A stretch of 64,000 nucleotides of DNA from Cristatella mucedo (lineage: Eukaryota; Bryozoa; Phylactolaemata; Cristatellidae), in contig WPIO01000056.1 of NCBI GenBank assembly GCA_009760855.2, positions 486,001 through 550,000 on the forward strand, written 5' to 3'. The notes beneath the pieces are model-generated. The model made no database searches and had not been told where the DNA came from. It saw only the letters and a program-made list of their open reading frames with translations. The translations under genes were made by a program, and so were the position numbers. Each line of letters starts with the position of its first letter. Position 1 is the stretch's first letter. Of the stretch, positions 41,845-55,165 are shown piece after piece.

Positions 41845-44800
41845 TTAACCAATATTCCATTTATCACAATGACCTGGATTAGTTCCTTCACTCAAAGCTT
41901 TGGCAATTTTGTAATGACCATAAGCGTAACTACAAATTCCACAGTCTAGCCAGTATCGTTTTGACTCAAATGCAGGTAGTTCTCTTTTTTTTAATTTCCT
42001 AGTAATAATATGGTGTTTACTTTGTGTCATACGATAGAAATCTCTATCAAGTGTTTCTCTGAACTCTTTGGTATTATAACCATTTATAAATATATCATTT
42101 GCTTTAGATAAAAAATCTGAATATTCTTTATGTGTTAGTTTTGAGTGTTCAATTACTGATTTTGGAACTCCTTTCGCTTTCATAATTGGATTTACACAAT
42201 TAACTGAATATATTTTTGGTCTCAAAGCAATTAATTCATTAATTTGTTCTCCTTTCATCTCATCCTTGAGTTTTCCAAACTCATCTTTATGAAACCAATC
42301 TTTAAAATCAGATAGTTCCGCATCAAAGTTTTCGCTTCTTATGCTACAAACTAATGAATCAGTATCTGTGTATAAAAAATGTATCCTATCATTAAACTTA
42401 CTTTTTAATACATCATAATAAAATCTTTGCATATGTAATTTTGATAAGTCAAGAATGGCAACACCTATGAACATTGGTTTGTTTAAAATTGTAGTTCTTT
42501 TAACATGTTCAAAGCCAACTAAAGTTGTATCAAAGCATCTAATTTCTTTTAGCCTTGGATCTCTCATTAACTTGTTATACAGAGAATCCTTCTTTTCAGT
42601 TCCTGTGTTTACTATTCTAACACACACATGTTCTGTTTTCAACTTTTTCACAAGTTTTTCCAAAAATCTGACACATACATCCTTTGTATAGATTTCTTTT
42701 AAACTCATCTTGTTTACGATCAAATTCAATCTTTTTCTCTGCACACGTATCAATAAATGGTTTTGCCTGACGTTCTTGGTTAAACTTGTAAGCTTTATGT
42801 ATTTTATTGGTATCAGTCCTCTACTAACAACAAATTGAAAGTATCTATAATGAGTTAGGATAATTAGTTTTCTTAGAGAAATCACAAATCAATTTTGGAA
42901 CATCACTTCATCCTGTTGAAAATCTTAGTTGATAGTTTGAACACTCATAACTGTCAACAATTCTACTTTCAGGACAAAGAGGACAATCGTTGTGTAAATC
43001 CTGTAATTTCTTTGGATATTCCAAATCAGCTAAAGCAAAAATAACTGTATCACCATCTGCATGTAATGACATCATTTTTTTAAAGTTGCCACTTACTTAA
43101 ATCGCCTTCAATAGGTTCTGTAATAGGGAAGTGCCACATCATAACTGTTGGGTATAAACTTGTTGCATCATAGTATCCAAGACGATTAATTTTTTTCCTT
43201 TGTTGTTAGCAGTACAAATTCTTTGACTTACTTGGCAAATACCTCCTCTGATTGATTTCTTAAATTTTTGATACAGTTGTAAATCACCCTCTCTTTTACC
43301 TAGTAAGTTTATAGTACATGAAGTGTAAAACAAAGCACAAGACCAAGCATAATGTGGTGCAGATAGATAACAAACAGGATCTAATTTAAATAATTCAATG
43401 CAACTGTTTCTATATGATTCAAAACAATCTGCATGAAGTGTAACATCTAATTTTAAATAAACATCGTGGTAATCACCTAAATTTTTCATATTCATTACTT
43501 TAAAAACATTTAGTGCATGATCGTAATCTTCACTACTAAAACTTTTATCAAAACTAAGTTTACTATTGAATGCTTTAATATTTTGAATGTTATTTTCATT
43601 GAGTCTATCAAACAAATTCATGTATTCATATGGATAAACCCCCTTCCTTGATAGCATATCTAGTAACTCATTAGGTTTGATATTTGGATAAAGTTTTTTA
43701 CAGATACTCATTGTAATATCAAAATTAGAGTTATCTTTCTTTAATGAAGTAACAATATCACACAATTTATTACTCATAGAATTATAAGAATCTTTTAACT
43801 CAAAATCATTAAATGACATTTACATATAACTTTCCATGTTATGTGAAACAGCTTTACAGTTAATACTATATGATGACATTCCTTTTACAATCAAATGATA
43901 ATCATAACCTTTGTTATTATTAATAAAGATAGGTAGTGTCTACTATTTAATACGAAATCTAACTAATGAAATGCAAAGTGTATGAGCTGCTCCTCTAAAT
44001 TTACCTGTAAAATGACAGTGATCTCTAACTTTTTTTATTCCACGTTCACTATCCAATCCTTTTTTACAAACCCAGCATGTTGTAGAACTCCTAAAGTCTT
44101 CAGTAGCATCGTCATCAATATCAATAGGTAGCTCTTTGAATTCAGATAAATTCTTTCTTAACTTACTAGATTAATTTATTCCAAATTCTAAAAGTAGCTC
44201 AACACAATTTGTACCTCTAGAAATAAACTCGTTAATAACTTTTCCATTATAATCAACAACAATTGCACAGGAACCACAAGGAACTTGTAGTAAGTTTGGA
44301 CATGAATCACTACACTTACCTGTAGTTAACTTACTGTAACAATATTGTGGATTAACATTGTTTGATAACATACTTTCATAATAAATATCACATGTCTTTA
44401 CACACAAACTCTCAAAATCTGCATAACAAGTATAGGATGCCTTAATAAGTTTAGCATGATCACTGAATTTCAAAAGTGTTGTATCTTTTATTTTACCTGT
44501 TTTCTTATTTTATTGAAGGCCTGGCATTTTTTAATGTAGAATAGGTAGAATTAACAACATTACACATAAGTAAATGATTTTCTAAATCTGTAGAACTGAA
44601 GACTCTGTCTATGCACCTATGACAATAAAATAATCATCTTCCCTTATTAGGTGTTCTACAAAGACTACTAAAAGATTGTATCAATACATATTGACTTTTC
44701 AAGTTTATCTATTAATAATAAATTAATAAGTCTATTTGGAATTTCCAATCTTCTTGCTATTTTAAGAGGACAAATACCAGATTTACTACTATATTCATAA

Positions 44801-45240
44801 GCATTTATACTAAAATTAAACAGTTTACCTAATTTTTTAGTATCAATTAATTTGAGAGGCCATTATATTTATTATAGTTGTTCATTATGGGATGAAAAAT
44901 CATTTTTTAATATTTTTAACAAGTTAATATAGCCTCCAGGATTATTAGATACAGGTTTTAGAAATCTTAATATACACCACACAGCACAACAGTTATCTTT
45001 ATTTTTTACATTGATACAGCAACCTTTCTTCGCTAAAGTAGATAGTAATTCTAAATAGGAAGAACCCATTCTAATAATATATTCACTAATGTTGATTTCA
45101 AGACCTTTTACTCCAACTAATCTCCAACCAGATCTTGGATTTGAATCAATAAGTTTATCTATTGATTCTTTCAGTGATTTTAGTTGATTTAAAATAACAC
45201 TAGTGTAATCTGTTCTTTTAACAACTGCAACTAATTTGGA
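41845..45240 (-). pseudogene. polB: Polinton DNA polymerase B, nearly full length, frameshifted
   Basis: Reading from 45,240 down: an N-terminal region with NPRSGW, the CAVWCILRFL block (about 44,980), CHRC zinc word, exonuclease I motif ADFESL (44,410), CWVCKK and DHCHFTGKFRGAAH zinc/endonuclease-VII-like block (44,000), the KKSIRGGICQV region (43,230), motif A DATSLYPTVM (43,160, after a shift), motif B FGKTCEKVEN in another frame (about 42,640), and motif C LYTDTDSLV (about 42,365). The C-terminal 346-codon frame (41,845-42,885) is open. At least six shifts or stops make it inactive. It shows what Polinton 1 lost. Confidence 0.9.
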
Positions 45241-45269
45241 ACTAGTAATTATATTATAACTATGAGTAT

Positions 45270-45560
<291 letters not shown>

Positions 45561-46171
45561 TTCCTCACTCAACTATTTGATGGTCCGGAACAATCCAGTA
45601 GACCTTCTTGGTACATAAACTTCTCAAATTATGTTGCTTTTATTATTTTCTTCACGGTAATTATGGTCTTTCTCACTCAGTAATAAAGCCTGTCGTTTCT
45701 GGTTGGAAGCCATTCCAAAGCGGCGGCCGCGGCGGCCTCTTTCCTGCTTCAGATTACTACCGCTCCGATTTCCTTACCTAACCTTTAGTTGGAGTCAACA
45801 AGCGAGCTCGCATGCTTGAAAGGACAGCGTATTGATAAGAACAACGGTATGAGCGGATGGTGGAATGTTTGGAGGATCGCTGGAGCTCCCGGGGCTTGCG
45901 AGCGCCGCTCCGCGAGGGCCTGCACGGGGGGGGCCGCACAACGCGCAAGCCCCACTCGCTGCTCGTAAAGCGGGCACCTGAGCAGCCGGAGCGGTGCGGC
46001 TCTCAGCTCTTAGCTCTCAGCTCTCAGCTCGCAGCTCTCAGCTCTCAGCTCTCAGCTCGCAGCTCTCAGCTCTCAGCTCGCAGCTCTCAGCTGGCAGCTC
46101 TCAGCTCTCAGCTCGCGGCTCTCAGCTCGCAGCTCTCAACGTGTGGGGTTTGGCATTGCAGGCTCGACACA
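45561..46171. other. Intergenic with AGCTCTC minisatellite
   Basis: No gene recognised. Bases 45,999-46,138 consist of tandem AGCTCTC and AGCTCGC seven-base units. The frames rich in Ser, Gln and Leu across it are artefacts. Confidence 0.7.
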
Positions 46172-46605
46172 GGATTAATAATAATAAGAATGCACTTGAT
46201 AAAGCGCACTCAGAGAACTCAATCTCTTTCTAGGCGCTTTACATTTGCTGTAAAGGGAAACGCGATTGGATGGTGAGTAATATCATACTTGATAAACAAC
46301 ATGAACAACATGGTTAGGGGTGACATGCACAGGGTCAGCATGCAAATGTGGTTAGTGGCAGCATGCACAGTGTCAGCATGCACATGAAGGACGAATTACA
46401 GGAACCCACTCAATGCTGTCATAAATAAATGTTTTTTAAGTTATTTTTAAATGTGGTTAAGTCAGGGGATGTTCTGACGCAAGTCGGGAGGGAGTTCCAC
46501 GCTTCCAGGATTGCTGCACAAGAGCATAATTGAGCTCGTGCAGAGCGAGAACGCCGCTGTGGCAATGATGATAATAACACACTTGATAGAGCACCCTCAG
46601 AGACA
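46172..46605 (-). mobile_element. LINE family A 3' end
   Basis: Starts with a short ATT-type tail, the hairpin GAGAACTCAATCTC and AGGCGC on the plus strand, and the 3' untranslated region, with a remnant of the last coding block near 46,470-46,500. A second stub of the tail is at 46,570-46,605. Confidence 0.75.
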
Positions 46606-46620
46606 GGAGCGTTGCTCCAA

Positions 46621-46943
46621 GAGCGCCTGAGAGAGAGCGAGAGAGAGAGGGGAGAGAGGGGGAGAGAGAGGGAGATGGAGAGAGAGAGAGGGAGAGGGGG
46701 ATGGAGGGGGAGAGGAGGAGAGAGGGAGATGGAGAGAGAGGGGGAGAGAGAGGGAGAGAGAGGGGGGAGAGAGAGCGAGGGGGAGAGAGGGAGAGAGAGG
46801 GAGAGAGAGGGAGAGAGAGAGCGAGGGGGAGAGAGGGAGAGAGAGCGAGAGAGAGAGAGCGAGAGAGAGAGAGAGCGAGAGAGAGAGAGCGAGAGAGAGA
46901 GCGAGAGAGAGGTGGGAGAGAGGGAGAGGGAGAGAGAGAGCGT
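46621..46943. repeat. (GA)n/(GGGAGA)n repeat
   Basis: Purine-only tract of GA, GGGAGA and GAGAGC units. Low-complexity frames across it are not genes. Confidence 0.95.
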
Positions 46944-47669
46944 GCCTCGTGTCGTCACTGCCCAGCGAACGGCCGTGCCGGCCTTTGCCTGCTTCAACCC
47001 AGACTGACGCTACTCTCTTTCGACATCGTCGCGATTGCGCCTCATTCGCCAGAGCGCCAGCTCAAACGTGGCGTCGGCGGCCTGCGCCTCGATTAAAGGC
47101 GAACGCCGGTCGAGGCGTCCGTCCTTTGCCAACTCCCAAGTTACCTTTCGAGCCGCCACCGCCGCGGGCGCGCGCGCGGGCGAGCTTCCGGCGGAGGTTC
47201 GACGTGCTGGCGCGCTCGCTTGCGCGGGCAATAATCAGCCGCGCGCGCGGGTAGACTCGCGCGCGGCTGATTATTGCCCCGTCCATTCGGTGCCCGCTAA
47301 CTGCAAACGAGGCGCCGCGCTTCGCCGCCACCGCGACCGAGTGAGCGAAGCGCGGCGCCGCAAAAAGCGGCGGCTCCGATCGGCGGCGGCGGATGAGCGA
47401 TAAGATAGGCGAGCGAATGGGAGAGTCGGCAGTGGCCCGCGACAGAGTCGGCAGTGGCCCGCGACAGAGTCGGCAGTGGCCGACCAGCCGGTGGGCTGTG
47501 ACGTGGCCTAGGCCGGAGTGTGTGCAGACCGAATAGTCTGCACAGGACGGAGAAGGGAAAGACGGGGAAGGCTTGAGAGTCTGCGCAGGCTGGAGAAGCA
47601 GCTGCGCATGTCGGAGACGCGACGGTAGAATCGGCAGCTGGCGGATAGGCTTGCTAATTGCTGCTCGGT
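46944..47669. other. GC-rich intergenic with hairpin and short tandem repeat
   Basis: No gene recognised. It contains a perfect 22-base inverted repeat (47,226-47,279) and three tandem copies of a 23-base unit containing GAGTCGGCAGTGGCC (47,421-47,481). Confidence 0.6.
47226..47279. repeat. Perfect inverted repeat, 22-base arms, 10-base loop
   Basis: Left arm 47,226-47,247 begins GGGCAATAATCAGCC and ends GCGCGCG; right arm 47,258-47,279 is its exact reverse complement; the loop is CGGGTAGACT. It could form a stable hairpin in DNA or RNA. Confidence 0.95.
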
Positions 47670-48535
47670 ACTTTGCAGCTAGATGCTATTGTGTGGCCAT
47701 CACCACGTGCTCGAAATTTAGGTGTCATGTTCGACAGCTGCCTCAATTTCAAAAGCTTCATTCAGAAGACTGCCTCTACAGCTGGCCATCACATCCGATC
47801 CCTATCCAAGATTAGGAGCTGTCTCCCACAGTGGCTTGTACAAAATAAAACTAGCTCTCTAGTTCTGTCTCGGCTTGATTATTGTAATTCCCTTTTAGCA
47901 GGGCTGCCTAAGAAAGCTATTATGCCACTACAGCCGACTATGAATATGGCTGCAAGGCTAGTCTTCAAGTCCCAGCGGTTTGAGCACGTGTCTCCTTTGC
48001 TGAAAGAGCTAGGATGGTTGCCGGTTGAGCCAAGGATACAGAGCAAAGTTCTTACGCTGACCCACAAGGCCCGCCACGGCTTGGCTCCTTCGTACCTAGC
48101 TGAACTGCTGCATCAGTTTCAGCCTCTTCGAGCCCGAAGGTCCTGTGTGGACAATAAATTAGCCGTTCCATTCCTCCGCTTAAAGACAGTTGGCGACAGA
48201 AGCTTTAGCTCTGCAGGTCCTAAACTGTGGAACTCGCTTCCACAGTTCTTACGCAACGACAACTACTCTCCTGCTAGCAACTATGGCTCATCCTTTTCAG
48301 CGGTCCTGAGGTGCTACTTCTACGCTACTCGCTACCTCAACTGCTGTCCTGACTCTGCTATGCTTCCCACTTTCTGTTTGCTGCGTGAGACGAAGTCTGT
48401 TGGCTACCGAATGCGTACCGAAAGCCACTGAGGCTGTGAGTGCACTATACAAAACTCTCCTGCGTAACACGCACATGGTCTTTATGGCTTTGTGGAGATA
48501 CAGACGGAGATGCATTACAATACATTACATTACAA
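47670..48535 (+). mobile_element. L2/CR1-type LINE (family B), 3' half
   Basis: An open 250-codon stretch gives the C-terminal RT region with ARNLGVMFDSCLNF, SRLDYCNSLLAGLP, ELGWLPVEPRI, SYLAELLHQF, and the end block VGDRSFSSAGPKLWNSLP. Same architecture as family A but clearly different sequence and a different 3' end (TACATTACATTACA). 5'-truncated. Confidence 0.8.
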
Positions 48536-49416
48536 GCGGGGCAACGCCACTTCCGTCGGAGCGCCCCGACCACTTCCACTGGAGCGATCCGCCCACTTTC
48601 CTGCGGTGGCGATATCTGAGCGAGCACTTGGAAGAGGGCGAGAGAGCGATGCATGCCGAAGGAATGGCTAAAGTGGAAAGAACCTGACGGACGACAGCTG
48701 CGTACGACCGGCGAGCGTTCGGGACTCGCTCACTGCGAGTTACAAAACGCTGGCGGTACGCCACACCGGCGGTAGTACGACGGCCGGCAGGGGAAGAATT
48801 CGCAGGTCCTGAGTTATAATGACCAGGAACCGATGACTCCACAATCTTCACTTGAGCGGTATAAAAAGCGCTAGCTTGGTGACAGTCAGTAGGTTGCGTT
48901 CCAGCAGCACGCTCCGAACGTACGCTTGCAATACTAATTCGTGCCTGCTGCTAACCGTTGCCTTTCGTACCGAAGGAAAGTTTCGCCGACGTAGATTCAG
49001 CCACTCGACCGCTATAGGCAAAGGCATATAGGCAGGCGCTCGACAGCTGGCAGGCGGCGGGCGGGCGAGCGAGTCGAAGAAGGCGACCGTCGACCTTCGA
49101 AAGAGCGCGAGGGTGTCCGACCGTCTGACCGCCAGCGATCGTCCGACCGGATCATCCACGTCACTTCAGACGACCGCTTTCTCCGCCTGACCTCGCCCCG
49201 ACGACCTATCCGTAGCCGCCCGCAGCTCGGAGGGTCGAATGGTTCGCGAGCTAGCTCGCCGCGAGCAGACGGCTGGACGCGGCAGAGCAGTGAGGGCTGC
49301 CAGCTCACACCGTCGGCGACGCCGCTGCCGCCGGCGGTTTCCTAGAGCGAGCGACGCCATCGCTGTGCCGGAGCGTGGCAGTGTCGGGTTCGCCGGCGAG
49401 CGGCGCCGTGCGGGCG
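48536..49416. other. Intergenic downstream of TNF-like locus B
   Basis: GC-rich host sequence with no recognisable gene. It lies 3' of the TNF-like stop codon and may contain its 3' untranslated region; no clear AATAAA signal stands out within the first few hundred bases downstream. Confidence 0.5.
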
Positions 49417-49957
49417 CTAAGACGACAGGCGCACCAGGCCGAACGCGACGCGACTCCAGGTCCACGCGGCGTTGCCCTCCGTGCACGGCGACGGGACTTT
49501 CATGCACGGAGACGTGACGTTCACGCCGAGGACAGCGCCCTTCTGGAGGCGAACTTGCACGGTCGCCTGCGTCGTCAGCACGTCGAGCGCCGTGCTCTCC
49601 ACATCTCGGAGGACCCGCGCTGCTCCGCCTTTCGGGCCGCCACAGTTCTCCCAGCACACGATGCTGTGCTTCGCAATCACCGATCGTTCGATCTTCTCGG
49701 TCAGTACGGTCTTCATAATGACGCCCTTGTGCAGCGTTCCGGCTAGCTTGGCCTGCAACGGCGACCGCCAAAAGTTTACGCTGGCGGCTATATTATACGA
49801 CTATACGATACAGGCGGCAGTGTGTGCTGCGTCGCTTGTGTGGGTCGGCTACCGTAGGCAACGACTGGCGACGCTTCGCTCCTGCTGCTGCCGATGTATA
49901 TCGGGACGATACATGATGTATAGTGTGTATATATGTGTGTGTGATGTATAATGTATA

Positions 49958-49994
<37 letters not shown>

Positions 49995-52672
49995 TATATG
50001 ATGTATAAACGGATGACCCCTTTTGACGGCGTATTGCAATCACTAGACTGGCTGCTCGACACGGAAAATGCCAGAAATAAGAAAATTACTGGCTGATTTC
50101 GCAGCTTTTCTTGCATAGCTGCAGAAGAGCCGTAAAGGCTATCACCATCGCTTGCGATAAGGATTGCCAACCGTAGAATTCAAGCCCACGATCTCACTAT
50201 CGAGCTCGTGAAGAGCAACCGCCTTACCTAGTGTGCCATCACGGCCTTACCTCTTATTTAGCCATCGCGGCTCACAACTGATTGACACGACACGATTAAT
50301 CGTCGATGTAGCACCCACAGCAAATACGATCATCGCTGGGTGCCACTAAGCCGCCATTGCCTCAGCACACAGCACTGCCGTAGCATGGCGATACTGCAGC
50401 ACTACTTGAGCACGGTGGCAGGTGGGTGGAAGATTAGGCTGGACAGCTCGGTGCCTGGGCACCTGGCACCCACCTGGCTGTATATGAGGTACCAGCCGTC
50501 TTGGTCTATCGTAAAGAAGGTCTTGTTACCCTTGCTGCAGAACGGGTCGCCCCTTGGTAAAACGGTCTCCCACTTGCTGACATCGCATGGTTTCGGATAC
50601 GGCACGTTGTCGCATAAATCTATAAGCGAGAAGTGACCTTTGGTGATGCAGCAGAGCGCACAGAACGGCTGTTGCTGGACCTGGGTTAAGGAGGCAGCCA
50701 TCGGAGACTGCTGCAGGTGCTGCTGCAGTGACCCGGATGTGGCACAGCAGCTGCTTCCCAGTTCATTGCAGCCGGAGGGACGTGCGATCGTCATAGCTCT
50801 CTGCGGCCGCTACGTGGGTCAAATCGCGCCTACCTGCGGGTCTGTTGCTCAAGCACTCGTAGCCAAGCTGCGCTTGGGTTGTCGTCGTAGCCAGTGGCGT
50901 CGTCGTAGCCAGTGGCGTCGTCGTGGTTTCGACTGCTGCACTCTGCAATGGAAGCCGGAAGTTCAAGAGCCAGGTTGCCGAACGATGCCGCACATGAGCT
51001 TCCTCAGGAGGGGAGTCTGCTGTTTGACTTGCAGCTTCTGTCGTGCATTGCTACGTTGACCTCGGGCAGGTTCGCGAATCTTGCTAGGTTCACGAGGCTC
51101 GGACCGTGAAGCCAGTAACGCATGTGATAGCGTATCCTAGTGTAGCCATTGTAAAAGTGCTTCGCTAGCCAAGTCGCCAAGCGGCAGAGTAAATGTCAGG
51201 ATCGAGGCTGCGATGGCACGGAAGAGCCGCAAGCGATCAAGTCATCGATGGAATCGATGGATGGAATCGGTGGAATAGATGTCATCGATTCCAGCCAGCG
51301 AGCTGAGAATTAGCAGAGCAAACCAAATCCCTCTGCAGCCAGCGAAAGGTCCTATCTATCCAAGCTCTTGTCGCTTCTTCGAAATGCAGCTGCAGATGCG
51401 AGCACTGCTGAAACCTGTTGACAACCCATTCAGCAAAGCTTTCTGTGGATGATGATGGTGCCTTGGCATCCCTATAAATGGACATACACCTACTTAAACA
51501 CCTTGTAACCACACTGAAGTGTACCACTTGTCACACGCTTACTGACATCAGGGCTTACTGACATCAGGGCTTACTGACATCAGGACAGGGGTCAGCTTAT
51601 CAGCTAGTATGTGAGCATGCCTAAAGTAAGCATTCGCCAAGGAGTAAGTACAGTTCGATGCTGCCGAGACGTGGGCATGTAGAGCTTTCGAACGGTTGGC
51701 GCTCTCGCAAGAAGTGACTGTCATCCGGGCATCCTGCTAGTACCAGCTGCCCCGCATTTCGGTTACAGTACTGCCATCGCTGCTTTAGCTTAGAACCTTC
51801 AGTAATCGCAAAGAATCTTTCGCAATGAGACTCCCTGCAACTCGACAAAGTGACAAGTTATTCTCGATAGCACTACATTTTCTCATGTTTTCAAGGTTAA
51901 TGGAAGCCCAAGTGAAAATACAGCTGAACCCAACAGCTGACAGGTGTGCAGAGGACACGCGTGAGGTGCACATGCTTGCGATAGCACAAGTTCCCGCGTT
52001 TAAAAAGTGCTTTATATGCAGTAACGGTAAACCTAGAGAGAGATTCAGTTCTCTGAGGGCGCTACACAAATATGAGTGTAATGTACTTACGGTAGGCTGG
52101 GGGCTGGGCAGGCTAAGTCACTCGGTGCACTCAGGCTTTGGGACAGCGGCACTCTCGAATCGCTCGCCCGTCGGAGCGAGACCAGTCGAAAGCAAGTCGA
52201 CCATAGGGAGCGCGCGTGCCCGTGCCGAGGCGGCGGCGGCGGGAGAGGTCGGGGGCCGTGCGAGCTAAAGGTCGCCTAACGCAAACAACTAGGAAGTGGC
52301 CGCGACGCCGAGCGGCTGCGGCTGCCTCACCGTGCTTGGCGCAGTGACAGTGGTGCTGAGCTCAATCAATGACAGCTTGCCGACCAGCTCGCCGGCCACT
52401 GCCGGCGCGACTGACGGCACGGCGGTGGGTGGCGTCTTCCTTTGCAGCGACGAGAGGATCGGGCCAACGTCGCTGGCGTACCACATGACCAGCGCCATCG
52501 TGGCCACAGATATCGTCAGGCTCGCAAAGCTGACAACCCGCGCCAGACGCCGACGAGGCCGACGGCTGCGACCGGACTTGTACGTCGTGGGCTGCGACGC
52601 GAGCAGCTCGGTCGCCCCGTCGGATACGTACGACGCGCCGTCAACATCGGACGTCGTCATTGTGGACGACAT
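49417..52672 (-). CDS. TNF-superfamily ligand-like protein, three recognised exons (locus B)
   Basis: Model: exon 1 52,672-52,331 (114 codons), exon 2 50,680-50,474 (69 codons), exon 3 49,752-49,417 (112 codons), about 295 residues; all junctions are phase 0 with GT/AG signals (donors GTGAGG and GTGGGT, acceptors AACCCAG and TTGCAG). Exon 1 encodes a basic cytoplasmic end (RRPRRR), a transmembrane segment at about residues 45-66, and a stalk, which is type II topology. Exon 2 has KWETV and the hallmark GWYLIYSQ. Exon 3 has VRLQKGAVLGVNV and ends WSRVAFGLVRLSS, matching the last strand of the TNF homology domain. It would form a trimeric membrane or shed cytokine. An additional small exon in the 1.65 kb first intron is possible. 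Locus A at 9,306-11,231 is its decayed copy. Confidence 0.7.
49917..50010. repeat. (TA)n-rich tract in TNF-like intron
   Basis: TA, TG and TATG units; shorter homologue of 9,724-9,880. Confidence 0.9.
50040..50245 (-). mobile_element. tRNA-derived SINE in TNF-like intron
   Basis: Same insertion as at 9,930-10,130, with the A-box-like GGCACACTAGGTAAGGC on the minus strand and a GTGGGCTTGAATTC B-box-like word. Confidence 0.6.
51537..51590. repeat. Short tandem repeat in first TNF-like intron
   Basis: Three copies of a unit containing CTTACTGACATCAGG. No exon recognised around it. Confidence 0.85.
52010..52075 (+). mobile_element. LINE/SINE tail stub
   Basis: About 65 bases with AGAGAGAGATTCAGTTCTCT and GGGCGCTACACAA, the tail hairpin of the SINE type, without a recognisable head. 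Confidence 0.6.
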
Positions 52673-53199
52673 GGTCGCACGGCACCGAGCAAGCCGCGTC
52701 AGCCGCCTCGAATGCGCTACCCGCCAGCCCAGCGACCCGCCTACCGCTGCCCAGGTCTGTCACGTGATGCTACCTGACCTCGGGGGGGGAATTCCCGACG
52801 ACTCGGCCCGCTGCTGCCCGGTCGGATTTCTACCTGTAGATTAAGCAGTGCTCTTCCAACTGAGTACGTACGCGGGCGCAGGCAGAACACCGAAGTTGGT
52901 TCGCAGGAGCGTGTATTCTCTCGTGCGCCTGCAGCGCTCCCCCAGACACACCTGTCCTCTGTGCCAGGTTGGCGCTCTCTCCTCTCCCCCTCCTTCTCAG
53001 CCGCAACTCATCCCGTGAGTCGGCGCGAGGACAAAGGCGGCATGTGGATAAAGCGCAGCCGTCAGACCGCAGCCGTGCACTGGCAGCTGTCCCAGGGCCA
53101 CTACCGGTCTGCCTGCACTTGCAATGTGCCGGCGAGCCCAGCGATCTGAGCCATGCACAGAGAACAACAAACCACGCTCCCATCGTCAACTATTGGGGG
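52673..53199. other. 5' flank of TNF-like locus B; empty-site paralogue
   Basis: The 60 bases upstream of the start codon align with both sides of Polinton 1: CGCACC...AAGCC on the left and GCCTCGAA(T/C)GC on the right. There is no Polinton here. From 52,750 to 53,190 the sequence has no counterpart next to Polinton 1. It probably holds promoter and 5' untranslated sequence; no specific box was identified. Confidence 0.6.
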
Positions 53200-53743
53200 T
53201 GACCTGTCACACGGAGATGAGTCAGACTCCCAGGGCAGCACTGCTATCCGTAGCGCCCCTCATTGTGCTGTCGTTATCGACCATGTTTGTTTGATTAATG
53301 GCGACCATGTTGGCATTAGCGCTCGCGAGGGTCTCAGCGGTCGCAAAAGCGCCAGTTTCTCAGCTTCAGGGTCAAGTCATTCCCCGACCGCCGCACGTAT
53401 GCTTCGGCTGCTCTCGTCGCGTTTAGCTTCTCCGTCTTAGCCCTCACCTATCTTTGACATCTCGCTCAGTGTGTCACCCCTGCCTTGTCTCGCCGCTCGA
53501 CTTACAGGTAGGTCTGCCTATAGGTAGCTCTACGTACAGGTAGTAGCTCTAACAACAGATAGAGCTGCATTCCTACAGGTAGCTCTAGGTAGAGGTAGAG
53601 CTAAATACAGGTGGAGCTACATCCGGGTAGAGCTACATAGGTAGAGCTGCTATACACAGGTAGAACTACATACTGTTAGAGCTACATACAGGTTCACCTA
53701 CATACACGTTGAGCTACATCGATCTTCCTCTCTGTCCTCTCCA

Positions 53744-54096
<353 letters not shown>

Positions 54097-54549
54097 TGTC
54101 ACTTTCTCCTCTTTAACCTCCATCTTTTCTCATTCGCGAGCATTTTACATTTACGCTCGGGCTCTTCTCCCTTTCGACTCCTACCTTTCCTACCTCTTCT
54201 TTTAGCTTCTTCTCTCTTTTACCCACCTCTCTCCAGGATGTTGCCCGGGGGGGGGCTTCGACAAGGCAACTGAGTCTGACGCGACGGGTCGCACTTGCAC
54301 GATACGCACGCACGTAATACAAATTGCCACTTTGCCTATCGGAAGCTGGGGAAAGCACGCGGGAATCGCTTGCCGGCGTGGTCCACTTGCATCGCGTAAA
54401 TCTAGGCGGGGGGGGATAACTTCCTGGAAGTACGCTCTCCTGCGAGCTCCGAGTCGCGACTTCACTGGCTTCGGCTAGGACAACCAGCAGCCTCCGTAGT
54501 CGCACGATCAAAGTAGCCGCTTGCGCGAATTTTTTCGGGCATTTCCTGA

Positions 54550-55165
54550 GCTGCTGCTACCTTTATGGTACTGTCGTGAGCGCCGCAGTTGCCACATCTC
54601 ACCACTTCTCGCTGACTTGCACTGGCTCCCAGTCAGTCAACGCATCGACTTCAAGGTTTTGCCACTCACTTTTAGGTCCCTCTATTCTTTGGCTCCAGCC
54701 TGCCTATTAGATCTACAACATCGGCAGGTTAAGCATTGTACCACCCGCTTTTCAGAGTCTCTCTGTTTACCTATACCTCGTACAAACCTCAAATCCTTTG
54801 GAGACCGTGCCTTTAATTCGTGGGCTACCAAAGCCTGGAACTTCGTACTACCGACCTGTGTCAATACATCTCCTGATTTGACCGCATTTAAAAAGAAACT
54901 AAAAACGTATCTATTTATCACAGCATTTAGCGGGTCCCTGCGATTCGACCGTTGTTTGCTAATGCGTGCTGACACTGTGCATGCTGTCACTAACCATACT
55001 TGCATGCTGACACTGTGCACGTCACCCTCAATCATGTTATTCTTGCTGTTTATTGAGCATACTTGCACTAATAATTCGATCGTACTTCCTTTGCAGAAAT
55101 TTTAAGCGTGTAGAAGGAGATTGAGTTCTCTGGGGGCGCCTTATCAAATGCATTATCATTAGTAC
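54550..55165 (+). mobile_element. LINE family A 3' end in duplicated flank
   Basis: Open for 194 codons from about 54,521, with ERRSCHISPLLADLHWLPV, FSESLCLPIPRTNLKSFGDR and FKKKLKTYL. It ends with the tail hairpin variant and CATTATCATTAGT. Same insertion event as 26,045-26,490. Confidence 0.85.

Larger units (their letters stand above)
28398..45261 (-). mobile_element. Polinton/Maverick element 2, decayed, lacking both TIRs
   Basis: Same gene order as Polinton 1 but reversed and with diverged proteins. It lacks integrase, membrane protein, terminal gene and TIRs; its left edge is a break inside the zinc-protein gene joined to a LINE, and its right edge is a break in the polymerase N-terminus next to a CT array. 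It keeps the full polymerase C-terminus, the protease catalytic domain and a cluster of small genes (37,870-41,833) that Polinton 1 lost. It has received at least four insertions: 30,762-31,096, 31,477-32,346, 39,115-39,303 and 40,478-40,636. Confidence 0.9.
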
